Below are positions 55,001-62,603 of a stretch of 64,000 bases of DNA, in pieces (position 1 is the first letter of the stretch; each line of letters opens with the position of its first letter). The position numbers and the translations under genes are program-made. The notes under the pieces are model-generated. The model searched no databases and was not told where the DNA came from. It saw only the letters and a list, made by a program, of their open reading frames with translations. The stretch comes from Candidatus Thiodiazotropha endoloripes (lineage in GTDB: Bacteria > Pseudomonadota > Gammaproteobacteria > Chromatiales > Chromatiaceae): assembly GCA_001709035.1 (NCBI GenBank), contig LVKA01000008.1, forward strand, positions 1,054,001-1,118,000. Direction: 5' to 3'.

Positions 55001-55521
55001 CAGAAAGCTGTTGGAGTTTGCACCGGCACCAGCTGGCATGCTGCTTCAAACAATACCGTATGGTTTCCAGGAGTTGGACTATTCCAGGTGAATGAGGGAG
55101 TCTGACTGCCGCCTTCAACCAGATTGTTACAGGCAAAATAATCAGGAAAACTGGCATCGACAGAACAGCCAACGGCATCGATTTCTCCTGAATCGGCTCG
55201 GACTACAGCACCATCGACCCGCATTCTGATGCTGATGCCGATACTACTGGGTGGATTGACGCCATCATCGATATTATTGGTTGTCAGACTGTAGGTTATC
55301 GGTGATCCAACGGCCACCGAATTGGGTGGTGATTGCGAGAGTCCTGAAAGCTGGATGTCATTCGCTGTGAGCGAGAGGGGGTAACTCGATAGCAGCATAA
55401 TACCGATGGCAACCATCCATTGGCGGCTGGCTATATCTATAACAGTTTCAGCAGACCATTTGGCACCCAGATGTTTCGAGAATAAGCCGATTGTCTCGAT
55501 GCGTGCTTGAAGAAACCACAT
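52024..55521 (-). CDS. PKD-repeat autotransporter adhesin-like protein
   Basis: 1165 residues. The long N-terminus (an extended signal region before 'MVAIGIMLLSSYPLSLTAND') starts at ATG 55521 with a strong GGGAGGGAG ribosome site. The passenger has a domain with conserved Cys, then four clear PKD repeats plus one degenerate one ('VTLDGSGSTDNGG', 'VSLDASNSVDSDG', 'VTLDGSGSSDADG', 'VTLDGTNSTDPDG'). A Big-1/invasin-like Ig domain ('SGSSGATVGPFTVQLTDLSGEPVADSIIVWSV') and a Ser/Ala-rich linker follow. The last ~280 residues are an autotransporter beta-barrel ending 'AGIRIEF', with the terminal Phe recognised by BAM. It is probably a surface adhesin. Confidence 0.88.
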   Translation of the reverse strand: MWFLQARIETIGLFSKHLGAKWSAETVIDIASRQWMVAIGIMLLSSYPLSLTANDIQLSGLSQSPPNSVAVGSPITYSLTTNNIDDGVNPPSSIGISIRMRVDGAVVRADSGEIDAVGCSVDASFPDYFACNNLVEGGSQTPSFTWNSPTPGNHTVLFEAACQLVPVQTPTAFCPSFGTSISTTTQVGAFPTAVVNPAGPVTIQFGDPIPSFDLLSSFDPDGSIVTCEAVSNINTWITLPTCTYTDSDWLGARDPGVLSLAVRVTDNDGLTDLSAITIIIQSAPTANAGIDQTVVDSDNNNSEAVTLDGSGSTDNGGTILNYVWLENGTQIANGVSPTVNLGIGTHTLTLQVFDNDSQSGQDQVVITVLPGPNAPTADAGQDQQIADTDSNGLEDVSLDASNSVDSDGTIVTYEWIESGTTIATGATPTVTLAVGTHTLTLRVTDDSDLISEDQVVITITEGPSAPVASAGQDIILSDDDANGSEQVTLDGSGSSDADGTIVLYQWFENGTEIATGVTPTVTLSQGIHTLTLRVTDSDDLSSEDQITVTVATNSTTPVADAGIDQSLTDRDGDGSESVTLDGTNSTDPDGSIVSYQWYESGAEIATGSSPTIRLNLGTHTLTLTVTDDAGLTHQDQVTITVNRDDSQLEIVAGDNLSGSSGATVGPFTVQLTDLSGEPVADSIIVWSVIPENAALLTESESTTDQNGQASTTMTIQQTGVIKLEATLNTAKVEFVINSIAQTPGLSENEQSVGSSLDDLCPALLDKQASADLSAAEQDLLTTCNTLVSDSSTDAAATLALLAPEEVAAQGSASIEAATAQHTNVNTRLLALRRGDTGMNLSGLTVNYAGISFNRNLLNGLLPIDDPATGGGAGDDALIGRWGAFINGTVNFGEMDDTEQESGFDFDTRGITFGLDYRFSNEFVAGGAIGYSRYDSDYNNASGNLEMDALSLSAYGTYYQNNNIYIDGLIQIGSNSYETSRRVNTQGSADQFGQGDTDGMEYAFNLGAGYEYHRNALTITPYGRLAYTRAEIDAYSERASNPNAAGVGSMLRIEDQELKSMVLVVGGNLSYNLNLASAVLIPHFRFEWEHEFSDDSRFINARFVSDPTQSRFSIETDEPDRDYFNLGLGLSAVFAHGKTGFLSYETRLSQDNVTLNRVTAGIRIEF

Positions 55522-55778
55522 AACTCCCTCCCTTTTGCTTATTATGTAATCAACGGACTTCTGATGAGCCAGTTGGATGATTATTTAGCAAGAGCTATTT
55601 AGTCGATAATCTATTATTTGGGAAAAATAGTCCAAAATAATTGATCAGTGTCAAGTAAACTCCATTCTCAGCTTAACTTGTCTAATAACTACTTTTTGAC
55701 TGATTATAGAATTCGAAGCGTTTGATCGAGTTGGGCTATCGATCCGATGCTTGCCCTTTTCCGTTATTTATTCTATTG

Positions 55779-55794
55779 TTCGAAATATGTCGAA
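55779..55794. promoter_or_regulatory. Palindrome over the arsR start, possible ArsR operator
   Basis: TTCGA (55779-55783) and TCGAA (55790-55794) are inverted arms around six bases that include the ATG of arsR (55787). Binding there would allow self-repression at the start site, but the arms are short. Confidence 0.35.
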
Positions 55795-56113
55795 ATATAG
55801 AAATAACGAAAATCAACTAGCTGAAATGTTTAAAGCTTTGGGTAACTCCCACAGGTTATTGATTTTCAAGCGTTTGAGTAGTTGCTGTCAGCCTGGAACA
55901 CGGTGTGATCTGGAGCAGGCCATCTCTTTCAGTGTGGGTGAGCTGGGTGAAGGGCTAGGCATAGCTCCGTCAACCCTGTCCCACCATCTTAAGGAGTTGC
56001 ATCGAGCCGGATTGATTGAAATGGAACGGCAGGGTAAACGGGTGGTCTGCTGGATAGAACCAGAGACGCTCACATCCCTTGGCGCCTTTTTCAGCGCTGA
56101 CATTAAAACCTAA
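55787..56113 (+). CDS. ArsR/SmtB family metalloregulator
   Basis: 108 residues. The winged helix reads 'FKALGNSHRLLIFKRLSSC...VGELGEGLGIAPSTLSHHLKELHRAGLIEMERQGKRVVCW', with a Cys pair 'SSCCQPGTRC' near residues 32-39 that may bind As(III). It ends 15 bp before arsM, so it is most likely the arsenic-responsive repressor of that gene. I start at ATG 55787 because an upstream ATG at 55751 adds 12 residues not found in the family. Confidence 0.9.
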   Translation: MSKYRNNENQLAEMFKALGNSHRLLIFKRLSSCCQPGTRCDLEQAISFSVGELGEGLGIAPSTLSHHLKELHRAGLIEMERQGKRVVCWIEPETLTSLGAFFSADIKT

Positions 56114-56128
56114 TGATCCGGAGGGATT

Positions 56129-56998
56129 ATGTCTGAAAAATCGAATTGTTGTGATACAGATTGCTGTACTACAGAAGCTCAGATCGAGGTGGTGGAAGAC
56201 AGCCATCGTCAGCAGGTACGGGAAGCCTATGCCCAGGTGGCCATTGCCGATAGCGAGGGTTGCGGGTGCGGTGTGGCGTCGAGCTGCTGCGGAGTCTCAG
56301 ATGATGCTGCGATCAATACACTGATTTCAACCCGATTGGGCTACAGCGAGTCGGATCTGCAGGTGGTTCCCGAGGGTGCAGACATGGGGTTGGGTTGTGG
56401 CAATCCTAAAGCCATCGCCGCGCTGCAGGTGGGCGAAACGGTGGTCGATCTGGGTTCCGGTGGCGGTTTCGATTGTTTCCTGGCGGCCGCGGAAGTGGGT
56501 AGCGAAGGAGCGGTGATCGGGGTTGATATGACCCCTGATATGCTCTCAAAAGCGCGAGGAAACGCTGCCAAGGGCAACTACACCAATGTGGAGTTCCGGC
56601 TTGGGGAGATCGAAGCGCTGCCGATTGCAGACAACACCGCGGATGTGATCATATCCAACTGTGTGATCAATCTGTCGCCGGATAAGGCGCGGGTTTTCAG
56701 AGAGGCCTTTCGGGTATTGAAACCGGGTGGCCGCCTGGCCATTTCCGATGTCGTGGCGACCATCGAGCTGCCCGAAGAGATGCGCAACGATCCACAGCTG
56801 ATCGCCGGCTGCATGGGTAATGCGTCATTGATTGAAACCTTGCAGAGCTGGATCGATGAGGCAGGTTTTACCTCCATTCGTATTCAGCCGAAGGATGAAT
56901 CGAAGTCTTTCATAAGTGATTGGGCGCCGGGACGTGGTGTGGAGGACTATGTGGTCTCTGCAACCATCGAGGCGATCAAACCTGATGGGGCCGTCTGA
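56129..56998 (+). CDS. arsM: Arsenite S-adenosylmethionine methyltransferase ArsM
   Basis: 289 residues. It has a Cys-rich N-terminus ('CCDTDCC', 'CGCG', 'SSCCG'), a Rossmann SAM domain ('[16 protein letters not shown]'), the family motif '[15 protein letters not shown]' with a catalytic Cys, and a further Cys in 'LIAGCMGN'. Three conserved Cys positions fit a functional As(III)-binding enzyme. It methylates arsenite to mono-, di- and trimethyl forms. In the ars operon with the regulator; no ArsB or Acr3 pump is encoded in the window. Confidence 0.95.
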   Translation: MSEKSNCCDTDCCTTEAQIEVVEDSHRQQVREAYAQVAIADSEGCGCGVASSCCGVSDDAAINTLISTRLGYSESDLQVVPEGADMGLGCGNPKAIAALQVGETVVDLGSGGGFDCFLAAAEVGSEGAVIGVDMTPDMLSKARGNAAKGNYTNVEFRLGEIEALPIADNTADVIISNCVINLSPDKARVFREAFRVLKPGGRLAISDVVATIELPEEMRNDPQLIAGCMGNASLIETLQSWIDEAGFTSIRIQPKDESKSFISDWAPGRGVEDYVVSATIEAIKPDGAV

Positions 56999-57023
56999 GC
57001 CGGCTGGATTCAAGCCTGGATCA

Positions 57024-57926
57024 TCAGGTCAAATCGGCGATGGCACTGCCCATCTTGACTGGTGATCCCGGGATAAAGGTTTCAGACCACTCCACCGCAT
57101 CCTTGCCAAACAGCAGGATGACGGTGGAGCCCATGTTGAAACGTCCCATCTCCTCGCCTTTCTCCAGATCTACTGTCTCAGGCTGCTGTTTCGAGTTGTA
57201 GTCCCAGTTGGAGACCCTGAGGCGGGCCGGTGTCACCGTACCGGCCCAAACGGTTTCAATACTGGAGACAAAGATTGCACCGACCAGGATCATGGCCATC
57301 GGACCAGCCTCGGTATCGAACAGACAGATCACCCGTTCGTTGCGGGCAAACAGCCGTGGCACCTTCCGACAGGTGGTCTCATTGACACTGAACAGCCGGC
57401 CGGGGACATGGACCATTTTGCGCAGTTTTCCAGCCAACGGCATATGCAGGCGGTGGTAGTCCCTGGGTGAAAGATAGATGGTGGCGAAATGGCCTTCCTC
57501 AAACAGGTTGGTCATCTCCTGGTCACCGCCGAGCAGTTCAATCAGGGCATAGTCGTGCCCTTTGGCCTGAAACAGGTAACCCGACTCGATATCACCGGCT
57601 TGGCTCAGGGTGCCGTCAGCCGGAGAGGCAATCTCATGCGCCAGCTGTGTCACCGGGCGTGCATCCGGGCGCAGCGCCCGGGTAAAGAAATCGTTGAAGC
57701 TGCGATAGCGGCTGGGGTCGCTCTCCATGGCTTCCTGCATATTCACATTGTACCAGTCCACAATGCTGCGGATGATCATATCCTTGGCCGGCTTCAACTC
57801 GACCCGGGTCAGCTTGTGCATCAGAGCGGAGAGAAAGTGGTGGGGCAGCAGATACTGAAGCGCGACGAACAGCCCTTCCAGCAGCTTTTGTGGAAAATCT
57901 TTTCGCGACGGTTCTGTTTGATTCAT
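57024..57926 (-). CDS. psd: Phosphatidylserine decarboxylase
   Basis: 300 residues. The proenzyme is cleaved before Ser in 'FNMGSTVILLFG' (the common form is LGST) to give a pyruvoyl-bearing alpha subunit. His and Asp motifs are present ('SPADG', 'DYHRLHMP'). It makes phosphatidylethanolamine at the inner membrane. It is the last gene of a four-gene leftward operon; the next upstream gene (SCO-like) ends eight bases before its start. Confidence 0.96.
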   Translation of the reverse strand: MNQTEPSRKDFPQKLLEGLFVALQYLLPHHFLSALMHKLTRVELKPAKDMIIRSIVDWYNVNMQEAMESDPSRYRSFNDFFTRALRPDARPVTQLAHEIASPADGTLSQAGDIESGYLFQAKGHDYALIELLGGDQEMTNLFEEGHFATIYLSPRDYHRLHMPLAGKLRKMVHVPGRLFSVNETTCRKVPRLFARNERVICLFDTEAGPMAMILVGAIFVSSIETVWAGTVTPARLRVSNWDYNSKQQPETVDLEKGEEMGRFNMGSTVILLFGKDAVEWSETFIPGSPVKMGSAIADLT

Positions 57927-57933
57927 GGTTTGA

Positions 57934-58521
57934 CTACGGGTTTGAATGGATCAGCTTGATTAAATCCCTGGCGATAGTAGCGGCATCTACCGCCTCGGTA
58001 AATAGGGCATGCAGATTTCCTTGCGGACCGATCAGGTAGAGGGTCGGTTGCCCGGTCTCCTCGGTGACGGCAAAACTGAGAAAGGTCTCATCGATCTGTT
58101 CGGCGCTTCCCTGCAGACCAAACAGGTTGCCACTCAGGTAGGAGGTTGAGCTCTCCAGGCTGGCAGCACTGAATTTCGGCAAATAGAGAAAATGGGTCTG
58201 TTGCTGCAGCTCAGGGTGGGATGCCAGACGGTTGTGCACCTTCATCAGTCTGTTGAAGGCGGGGGCAGGCTGGGACTGACCGCTTGGATCGAGCATCAAC
58301 AGGCTCCAATGGTCGAGCAGCCGCTGCTCGTCATAGTCCGCACCAGTGTGATCCTGCAGTACGAACGGTGGGGCAGGGGTGGGCGGTACGATACTGACTC
58401 CCTGGATATCCGGTATTTCGCGACTCTTCTGGGTGAAGCCGGCATAGTAGGCCAGGGCGAAGGTGAGCAGGGCCAGGGTCAGGATAACGAAACGGCGCTG
58501 CCGGTTGGAGGGACGTCTCAT
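57934..58521 (-). CDS. SCO1/SenC-like thioredoxin-fold protein lacking the copper-binding Cys pair
   Basis: About 195 residues with one N-terminal membrane anchor (about 12-30) and a thioredoxin-like fold ('APPFVLQDHTGADYDEQRLLDHWSLLMLDPSG' and 'FAVTEETGQPTLYLIGPQGNLHALFT'). At the place where SCO proteins have CxxxC, the sequence is 'LDPSGQSQPAP', so no Cys remains. The His in the later region is also not clear. It is probably a chaperone-like relative that has lost metal binding. The start at 58521 overlaps the upstream sulfurtransferase stop (ATGA). Confidence 0.72.
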   Translation of the reverse strand: MRRPSNRQRRFVILTLALLTFALAYYAGFTQKSREIPDIQGVSIVPPTPAPPFVLQDHTGADYDEQRLLDHWSLLMLDPSGQSQPAPAFNRLMKVHNRLASHPELQQQTHFLYLPKFSAASLESSTSYLSGNLFGLQGSAEQIDETFLSFAVTEETGQPTLYLIGPQGNLHALFTEAVDAATIARDLIKLIHSNP

Positions 58522-59342
58522 GGCATCGCTTTCGGGGTGTCGTCCCGGTTTCCCCAGTCTGACCAGGAGCCTGGGTAGCCCTTGCAATTATCAAACTCAA
58601 GATAGCGCAGCACCAGCCAGGTCAGGGATGAGCGGTGGTGGGTCTGGCAGTAGGTGATCACCTCTTTGTCCCGGGTAATACCCAGTTTGGTCAGCATCGC
58701 CTCCAGCTCAGCCTTCGGTTTCAGGCGCAGGTTATGCTGCCGGTCCATCACCTCCAGCCAATCCAGATTGACTGCCCCGGGAATATGGCCGGGATATTGG
58801 GAGAATCTGGAGAGACCACGAAACTCATTGCTGCTCCGGGCGTCCCAGAGTGCCAGTTGCGGGGAATCGAGCCGGCTGAGAATGTAGGCTCTGCTGGCGA
58901 CAGCGCTCTTATCCAACGTCGCCTGAAAGCTGGCAGACGAAATGGAACTCATCTCCCGGCTGCAGGGATAACCTTCATTGGCCCAGGCGTGCAGGCCGCC
59001 ATCCAGCAGCGAGTAGTGCCGATGTCCCATGGCGTGCAGGGTCCAGAGCAGACGGGAGGCATTGCCGCCGCCTTCGTCATCGTAGGCGACAACATGGGTT
59101 TCATTACCGATGCCGTGATCGGCGAACACCTGCTGTAACTGCTCAGGTTCAGGTAGCAGTCCATGGGTTGGATGGTCAGATGCGGTGATTGCTGCATAAG
59201 CGAGATGTACCGAACCCGGGATATGCAGCTCCCGGTAGGTACTTGCTTTACAGAGATCCACCAGGAGCAGGCTGGGCGCCTGCTCATTCAGGTGGTTTTG
59301 CAGATCGTCTGGCTGGACAAGCAGCGGTAGCTGAAGGCTCAA
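58518..59342 (-). CDS. Two-domain rhodanese sulfurtransferase (SseA-like)
   Basis: 274 residues with two rhodanese domains. The N-terminal domain is inactive. The C-terminal one has the active Cys in 'ITYCQTHHRSSLTWLVLRYLEF', with an unusual loop (CQTHHRS). Proteins of this form use thiosulfate or 3-mercaptopyruvate as sulfur donor. Both ends overlap neighbours by four bases, so it is translationally coupled to the aminotransferase before it and the SCO-like gene after it. Confidence 0.92.
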   Translation of the reverse strand: MSLQLPLLVQPDDLQNHLNEQAPSLLLVDLCKASTYRELHIPGSVHLAYAAITASDHPTHGLLPEPEQLQQVFADHGIGNETHVVAYDDEGGGNASRLLWTLHAMGHRHYSLLDGGLHAWANEGYPCSREMSSISSASFQATLDKSAVASRAYILSRLDSPQLALWDARSSNEFRGLSRFSQYPGHIPGAVNLDWLEVMDRQHNLRLKPKAELEAMLTKLGITRDKEVITYCQTHHRSSLTWLVLRYLEFDNCKGYPGSWSDWGNRDDTPKAMP

Positions 59343-60526
59343 CTTTCTGCGGAGAGGGATTTCTGCACGGCAGCCAGCGCAACACCACGATTGATTGGTG
59401 CCTCCATCTCGCTCAATACCGCTTCAAGGGCACTGACGCAGAGCAGGATATTCTCGGCTCTGGCGCTATGCCCCATCAGCCCGATACGCCAGACCTTACT
59501 GGCCAGTGCACCAAGGCCGGCACCGATTTCGAGATTGTACTCATTCAGCAGGCGACTGCGCACTGTGGCGTCATCCACCCCTTCAGGAATGGAGACCGCA
59601 TTCAGCTGCGGCAGGCGGTGCGCCTCATCAACGATGAAACTGAGTCCCATCGCTTCCAGTCCGGCCTTCAGGGCGTTGTGCATCTTGCGGTGGCGTGCCC
59701 AGGCGTTCTCCAACCCCTCATCCTGCAGTATGCAGAGTGCTTCATGCAGGCCATACAGTCCATTCACCGGTGCGGTATGGTGGTAGGCACGCTTCTGGCC
59801 ACCTCCCCAGTAACCCATCACCAGGTTCAGATCGAGGAACCAGCTTTGTACCTTGGAGCTGCGATTTCTGACCTTATCCAGGGCCCGTTCACTAAAGCTG
59901 ATCGGCGAAATGCCTGGCGCGCAGGAGAGACACTTTTGTGTGCCGGAGTAGATACTGTCGATTCCCCATTCATCCACTTTCAGTTCGCTGCCGCCCAGAG
60001 AAGTGACGGAGTCCACGATGGTCAGACAGTCGTGACGATGGGCCAGCTCGACCAGTTCTTTGGCATCGGATCTGGCGCCGGTAGAGGTCTCGGCGTGAAC
60101 AAACGCCAGCACTTTCGCATCACTGTTGGATTGCAGGGCGGCTTCGACCTTTTCCAGGTCGACGGCTTTGCCCCACTCATCTTCCACCATGATCGGGGTG
60201 CCGCCACAGCGCTCCACATTCTCCTTCATGCGTCCGCCAAATACCCCGTTCTGGCAGACGATGACCTTGTCACCGGGCTCAACCAGATTGACAAAACAGG
60301 TCTCCATACCGGCTGAGCCAGGTGCGGAAACCGGCATCGTCAGTGCGTTCTCAGTTTGAAAAGCGTACTGAAGCAGGGACTTGGTCTGTTCCATCATATC
60401 GACGAAGACAGGATCCAGATGGCCAATGGTCGGGCGTGCCAGGGCTTGCAGAATCCTCGGATGAACGTCTGAAGGACCTGGACCCATCAGGGTGCGGACA
60501 GGTGGATTAAAGCTAGGAGTAGTCAT
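59339..60526 (-). CDS. PLP-dependent alanine/serine-glyoxylate aminotransferase family protein
   Basis: 395 residues, class V fold. 'FNPPVRTLMGPGPSDVHPRILQA' at the start and the PLP lysine in 'YSGTQKCLSCAPGISPISF' are typical of the alanine-glyoxylate or serine-glyoxylate transaminase group. The substrate cannot be fixed by sequence. It is first in an operon with a sulfurtransferase, an SCO-like protein and phosphatidylserine decarboxylase. A 430-bp spacer upstream probably holds the promoter. Confidence 0.93.
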   Translation of the reverse strand: MTTPSFNPPVRTLMGPGPSDVHPRILQALARPTIGHLDPVFVDMMEQTKSLLQYAFQTENALTMPVSAPGSAGMETCFVNLVEPGDKVIVCQNGVFGGRMKENVERCGGTPIMVEDEWGKAVDLEKVEAALQSNSDAKVLAFVHAETSTGARSDAKELVELAHRHDCLTIVDSVTSLGGSELKVDEWGIDSIYSGTQKCLSCAPGISPISFSERALDKVRNRSSKVQSWFLDLNLVMGYWGGGQKRAYHHTAPVNGLYGLHEALCILQDEGLENAWARHRKMHNALKAGLEAMGLSFIVDEAHRLPQLNAVSIPEGVDDATVRSRLLNEYNLEIGAGLGALASKVWRIGLMGHSARAENILLCVSALEAVLSEMEAPINRGVALAAVQKSLSAES

Positions 60527-60957
60527 GAAGAACTGCCTTATTGTTGAAAATTGATATCAAAGTCGTTGTTTTCGGTTGCTGAGTATAAGTGGCGAGCCGA
60601 TTCAGCATCAAGCACCTACAGCCGGACGGGCTATAGGGTATTGGCAATATCGTTGATCGAGCGCCCCGCCAAGTAGCGGTGACGGAGTTGTTCTGGGAGA
60701 GGATTTCTGTTGTTTAATTCCGACTAAAACAGTCGACTAATCGATCGATCAACGACACCTAAAAAACCCTATGACGAACTCTGTTTAAAAAATTTAGGGG
60801 GTTTGTATCTGCATGAATTTGCAGTGTTTTTAAGCGAAAGAAATCTATTTTCAATAATGAGACGAATGTCGTTCAGTTATGTGATCCAGTTCCTCAGGAT
60901 AGACAGGGACTTGCCGTAATCTATTGGCAAATAGAGCGCGTCATTGAGGCCACATAA
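60527..60957. other. Divergent spacer, no gene recognised
   Basis: About 430 bp between the aminotransferase operon and the lipoprotein gene. It must hold both promoters. I see no repeat, riboswitch or strong palindrome. Confidence 0.45.
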
Positions 60958-62253
60958 ATGAAATCATTACAGATCTTAACATCAGCTGTTGCACTAAGCT
61001 TTATCCTTAGTGCATGCGGCGGAAGTGGTGATCCGGAGTCGAGCGAAACTGCCAACAATTCCGAGCAGGAGACCATCGTATCCAATGATGGAGAGACATC
61101 CGAGACACCGGCTGATGAGAATAATGGCGATAGTGGCCAGCAAGAGAACACCGAATCTCAAAACCCTGTCGTCGTGCCACCTGCGCCGGTTACAGAATCC
61201 AACCCGACACCGCCTGCTGAAACCGTAACACAACCCACTCCCAGTCAGCCTTCGGATCCGGTTCAGACCACTCCTGTCGTGAATGACACACCTGCCGAAG
61301 AGCCGGCTCCTGATACCACCGGCCCAGCACCTGAAGAGAATGCTGGAGCAACCGATCCTGCCGAAGAGCAGCCCGCTGACACCAACGATCCCGCAGCGGA
61401 AGAGCCAGCAGCACCTGTGGCGAATATCGGTTCAGCCCACCTGAATTCAGCAATAGTCTCCGGCGACCAGGTGATGCTCTCCTGGAGCAACGATTTTGAC
61501 GCCCCTGAAGGCGGTTTCGATGTTGTCATCGACTCCATGGATACAGGCGCAGACCGCACTCACGCACTGACAGCGGCCATCAGCGGTCTCGATCTGACCA
61601 TCCAGCACTGTTTTATGATTGAGTCCCGCTACACCGTTAGCGGAGATTTTCAGATCTCCAATCAGGTCTGTAGTGAAGCGCAGGCCCCCGTAAACGAAGC
61701 GCCCACCATCAGTGGTACTCCGGCAACATCCGTTGATGCTGGTGTGGCCTACAGTTTTACTCCGGCGGCAGATGATGCGGATAACGACAGCTTGGCCTTC
61801 TCCGTTGCCAATCTGCCAGCGTGGGCCAGCTTCAACAGCTCAAATGGCAGACTGAGCGGTACACCATCCACACAGGACGTAGGTGACTACAACAACGTCC
61901 GGATTACCGTCAGCGACGGTACCGATAGTGCAAATCTGGCCTCGTTCAGCATCCGAGTCAACAGTGTACAGGTAGCCGCAAGCACCGGTTCCATGTCACT
62001 TAACTGGACTGCACCGACAACCAGGACTGATGGTTCCTCGTTGAATCTTTCCGACATCAGCGGTTATCAGATCTATGTCGGCACAACCGCGTCCAACCTG
62101 CAAATGCATGTCGATCTGAGCCAGGGCGATCTCTCAAGTTACACGCTTGATAATATGGATCTCGGTGACTACTACGTCGCTATTACCGCCTATGATCACA
62201 ATGGTAACTCAAGCGATTTGTCAAACATAGTTCAGAAGAGCGTAGTCAATTAA
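60958..62253 (+). CDS. Secreted lipoprotein with Pro/Glu/Thr-rich linker and Ig/fibronectin-like domains
   Basis: 431 residues. The lipobox LSAC (Cys20) gives a lipidated N-terminus. Residues ~25-150 are a low-complexity, acidic Pro/Glu/Thr-rich stalk. A fibronectin-like domain (about 150-230) and a cadherin-like putative-Ig domain ('PTISGTPATSVDAGVAYSFTPAADDADNDSLAFSVANLPAWASFN') follow, then a second fibronectin-like domain ('MSLNWTAPTTRTDGSSLNLSDISGYQIYVGT'). It is probably an outer-membrane surface protein for adhesion. A strong terminator follows. Confidence 0.85.
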   Translation: MKSLQILTSAVALSFILSACGGSGDPESSETANNSEQETIVSNDGETSETPADENNGDSGQQENTESQNPVVVPPAPVTESNPTPPAETVTQPTPSQPSDPVQTTPVVNDTPAEEPAPDTTGPAPEENAGATDPAEEQPADTNDPAAEEPAAPVANIGSAHLNSAIVSGDQVMLSWSNDFDAPEGGFDVVIDSMDTGADRTHALTAAISGLDLTIQHCFMIESRYTVSGDFQISNQVCSEAQAPVNEAPTISGTPATSVDAGVAYSFTPAADDADNDSLAFSVANLPAWASFNSSNGRLSGTPSTQDVGDYNNVRITVSDGTDSANLASFSIRVNSVQVAASTGSMSLNWTAPTTRTDGSSLNLSDISGYQIYVGTTASNLQMHVDLSQGDLSSYTLDNMDLGDYYVAITAYDHNGNSSDLSNIVQKSVVN

Positions 62254-62310
62254 TTGAGGATTCGTGTTATTCAGCCATTTGGTTAAATAACAGTTATCTG
62301 GAACGCGTAA

Positions 62311-62358
62311 TCCTGAGGATTGATGGTTACTCATCAATCCTCAGGATTTTTGTCTTTT
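62311..62358 (+). terminator. Rho-independent terminator of the lipoprotein gene
   Basis: TCCTGAGGATTGATG (62311-62325) pairs perfectly over 15 bp with CATCAATCCTCAGGA (62332-62346) around a 6-base loop, followed by a T-rich tract to 62358. It lies 58 bp after the stop. Confidence 0.92.
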
Positions 62359-62603
62359 TAGGGAATTTCAAATGGCTTAGGGATAGTCAATTCACTATTT
62401 TGAGTGCTGTAATTCAGAAGTTCACACACCATCCTCGGTTTGTGAATATCGATCAGAAGTAGTGGAAATAGGGTAATTTCAATCACATTCTCACTGGTTG
62501 TCGTTGGCCGTGAGCTTCCTTACGGTTCGATTATGTGTTTTGATGCCCTATAGTAATCAGAGGGATTTCTGAATGATGGACCATGAGAGGGATAACGGCG
62601 GCT
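62359..62603. other. Spacer before the ATPase gene
   Basis: About 245 bp between the terminator and the ATPase start. It is AT-rich and presumably holds the promoter; nothing else recognised. Confidence 0.4.

Noticed and set aside
52024-55521. Repeated DNA that might be a CRISPR array
   Set aside because: The periodicity (~270 bp) is due to coding PKD repeats in one open frame, with no short identical repeats and spacers.
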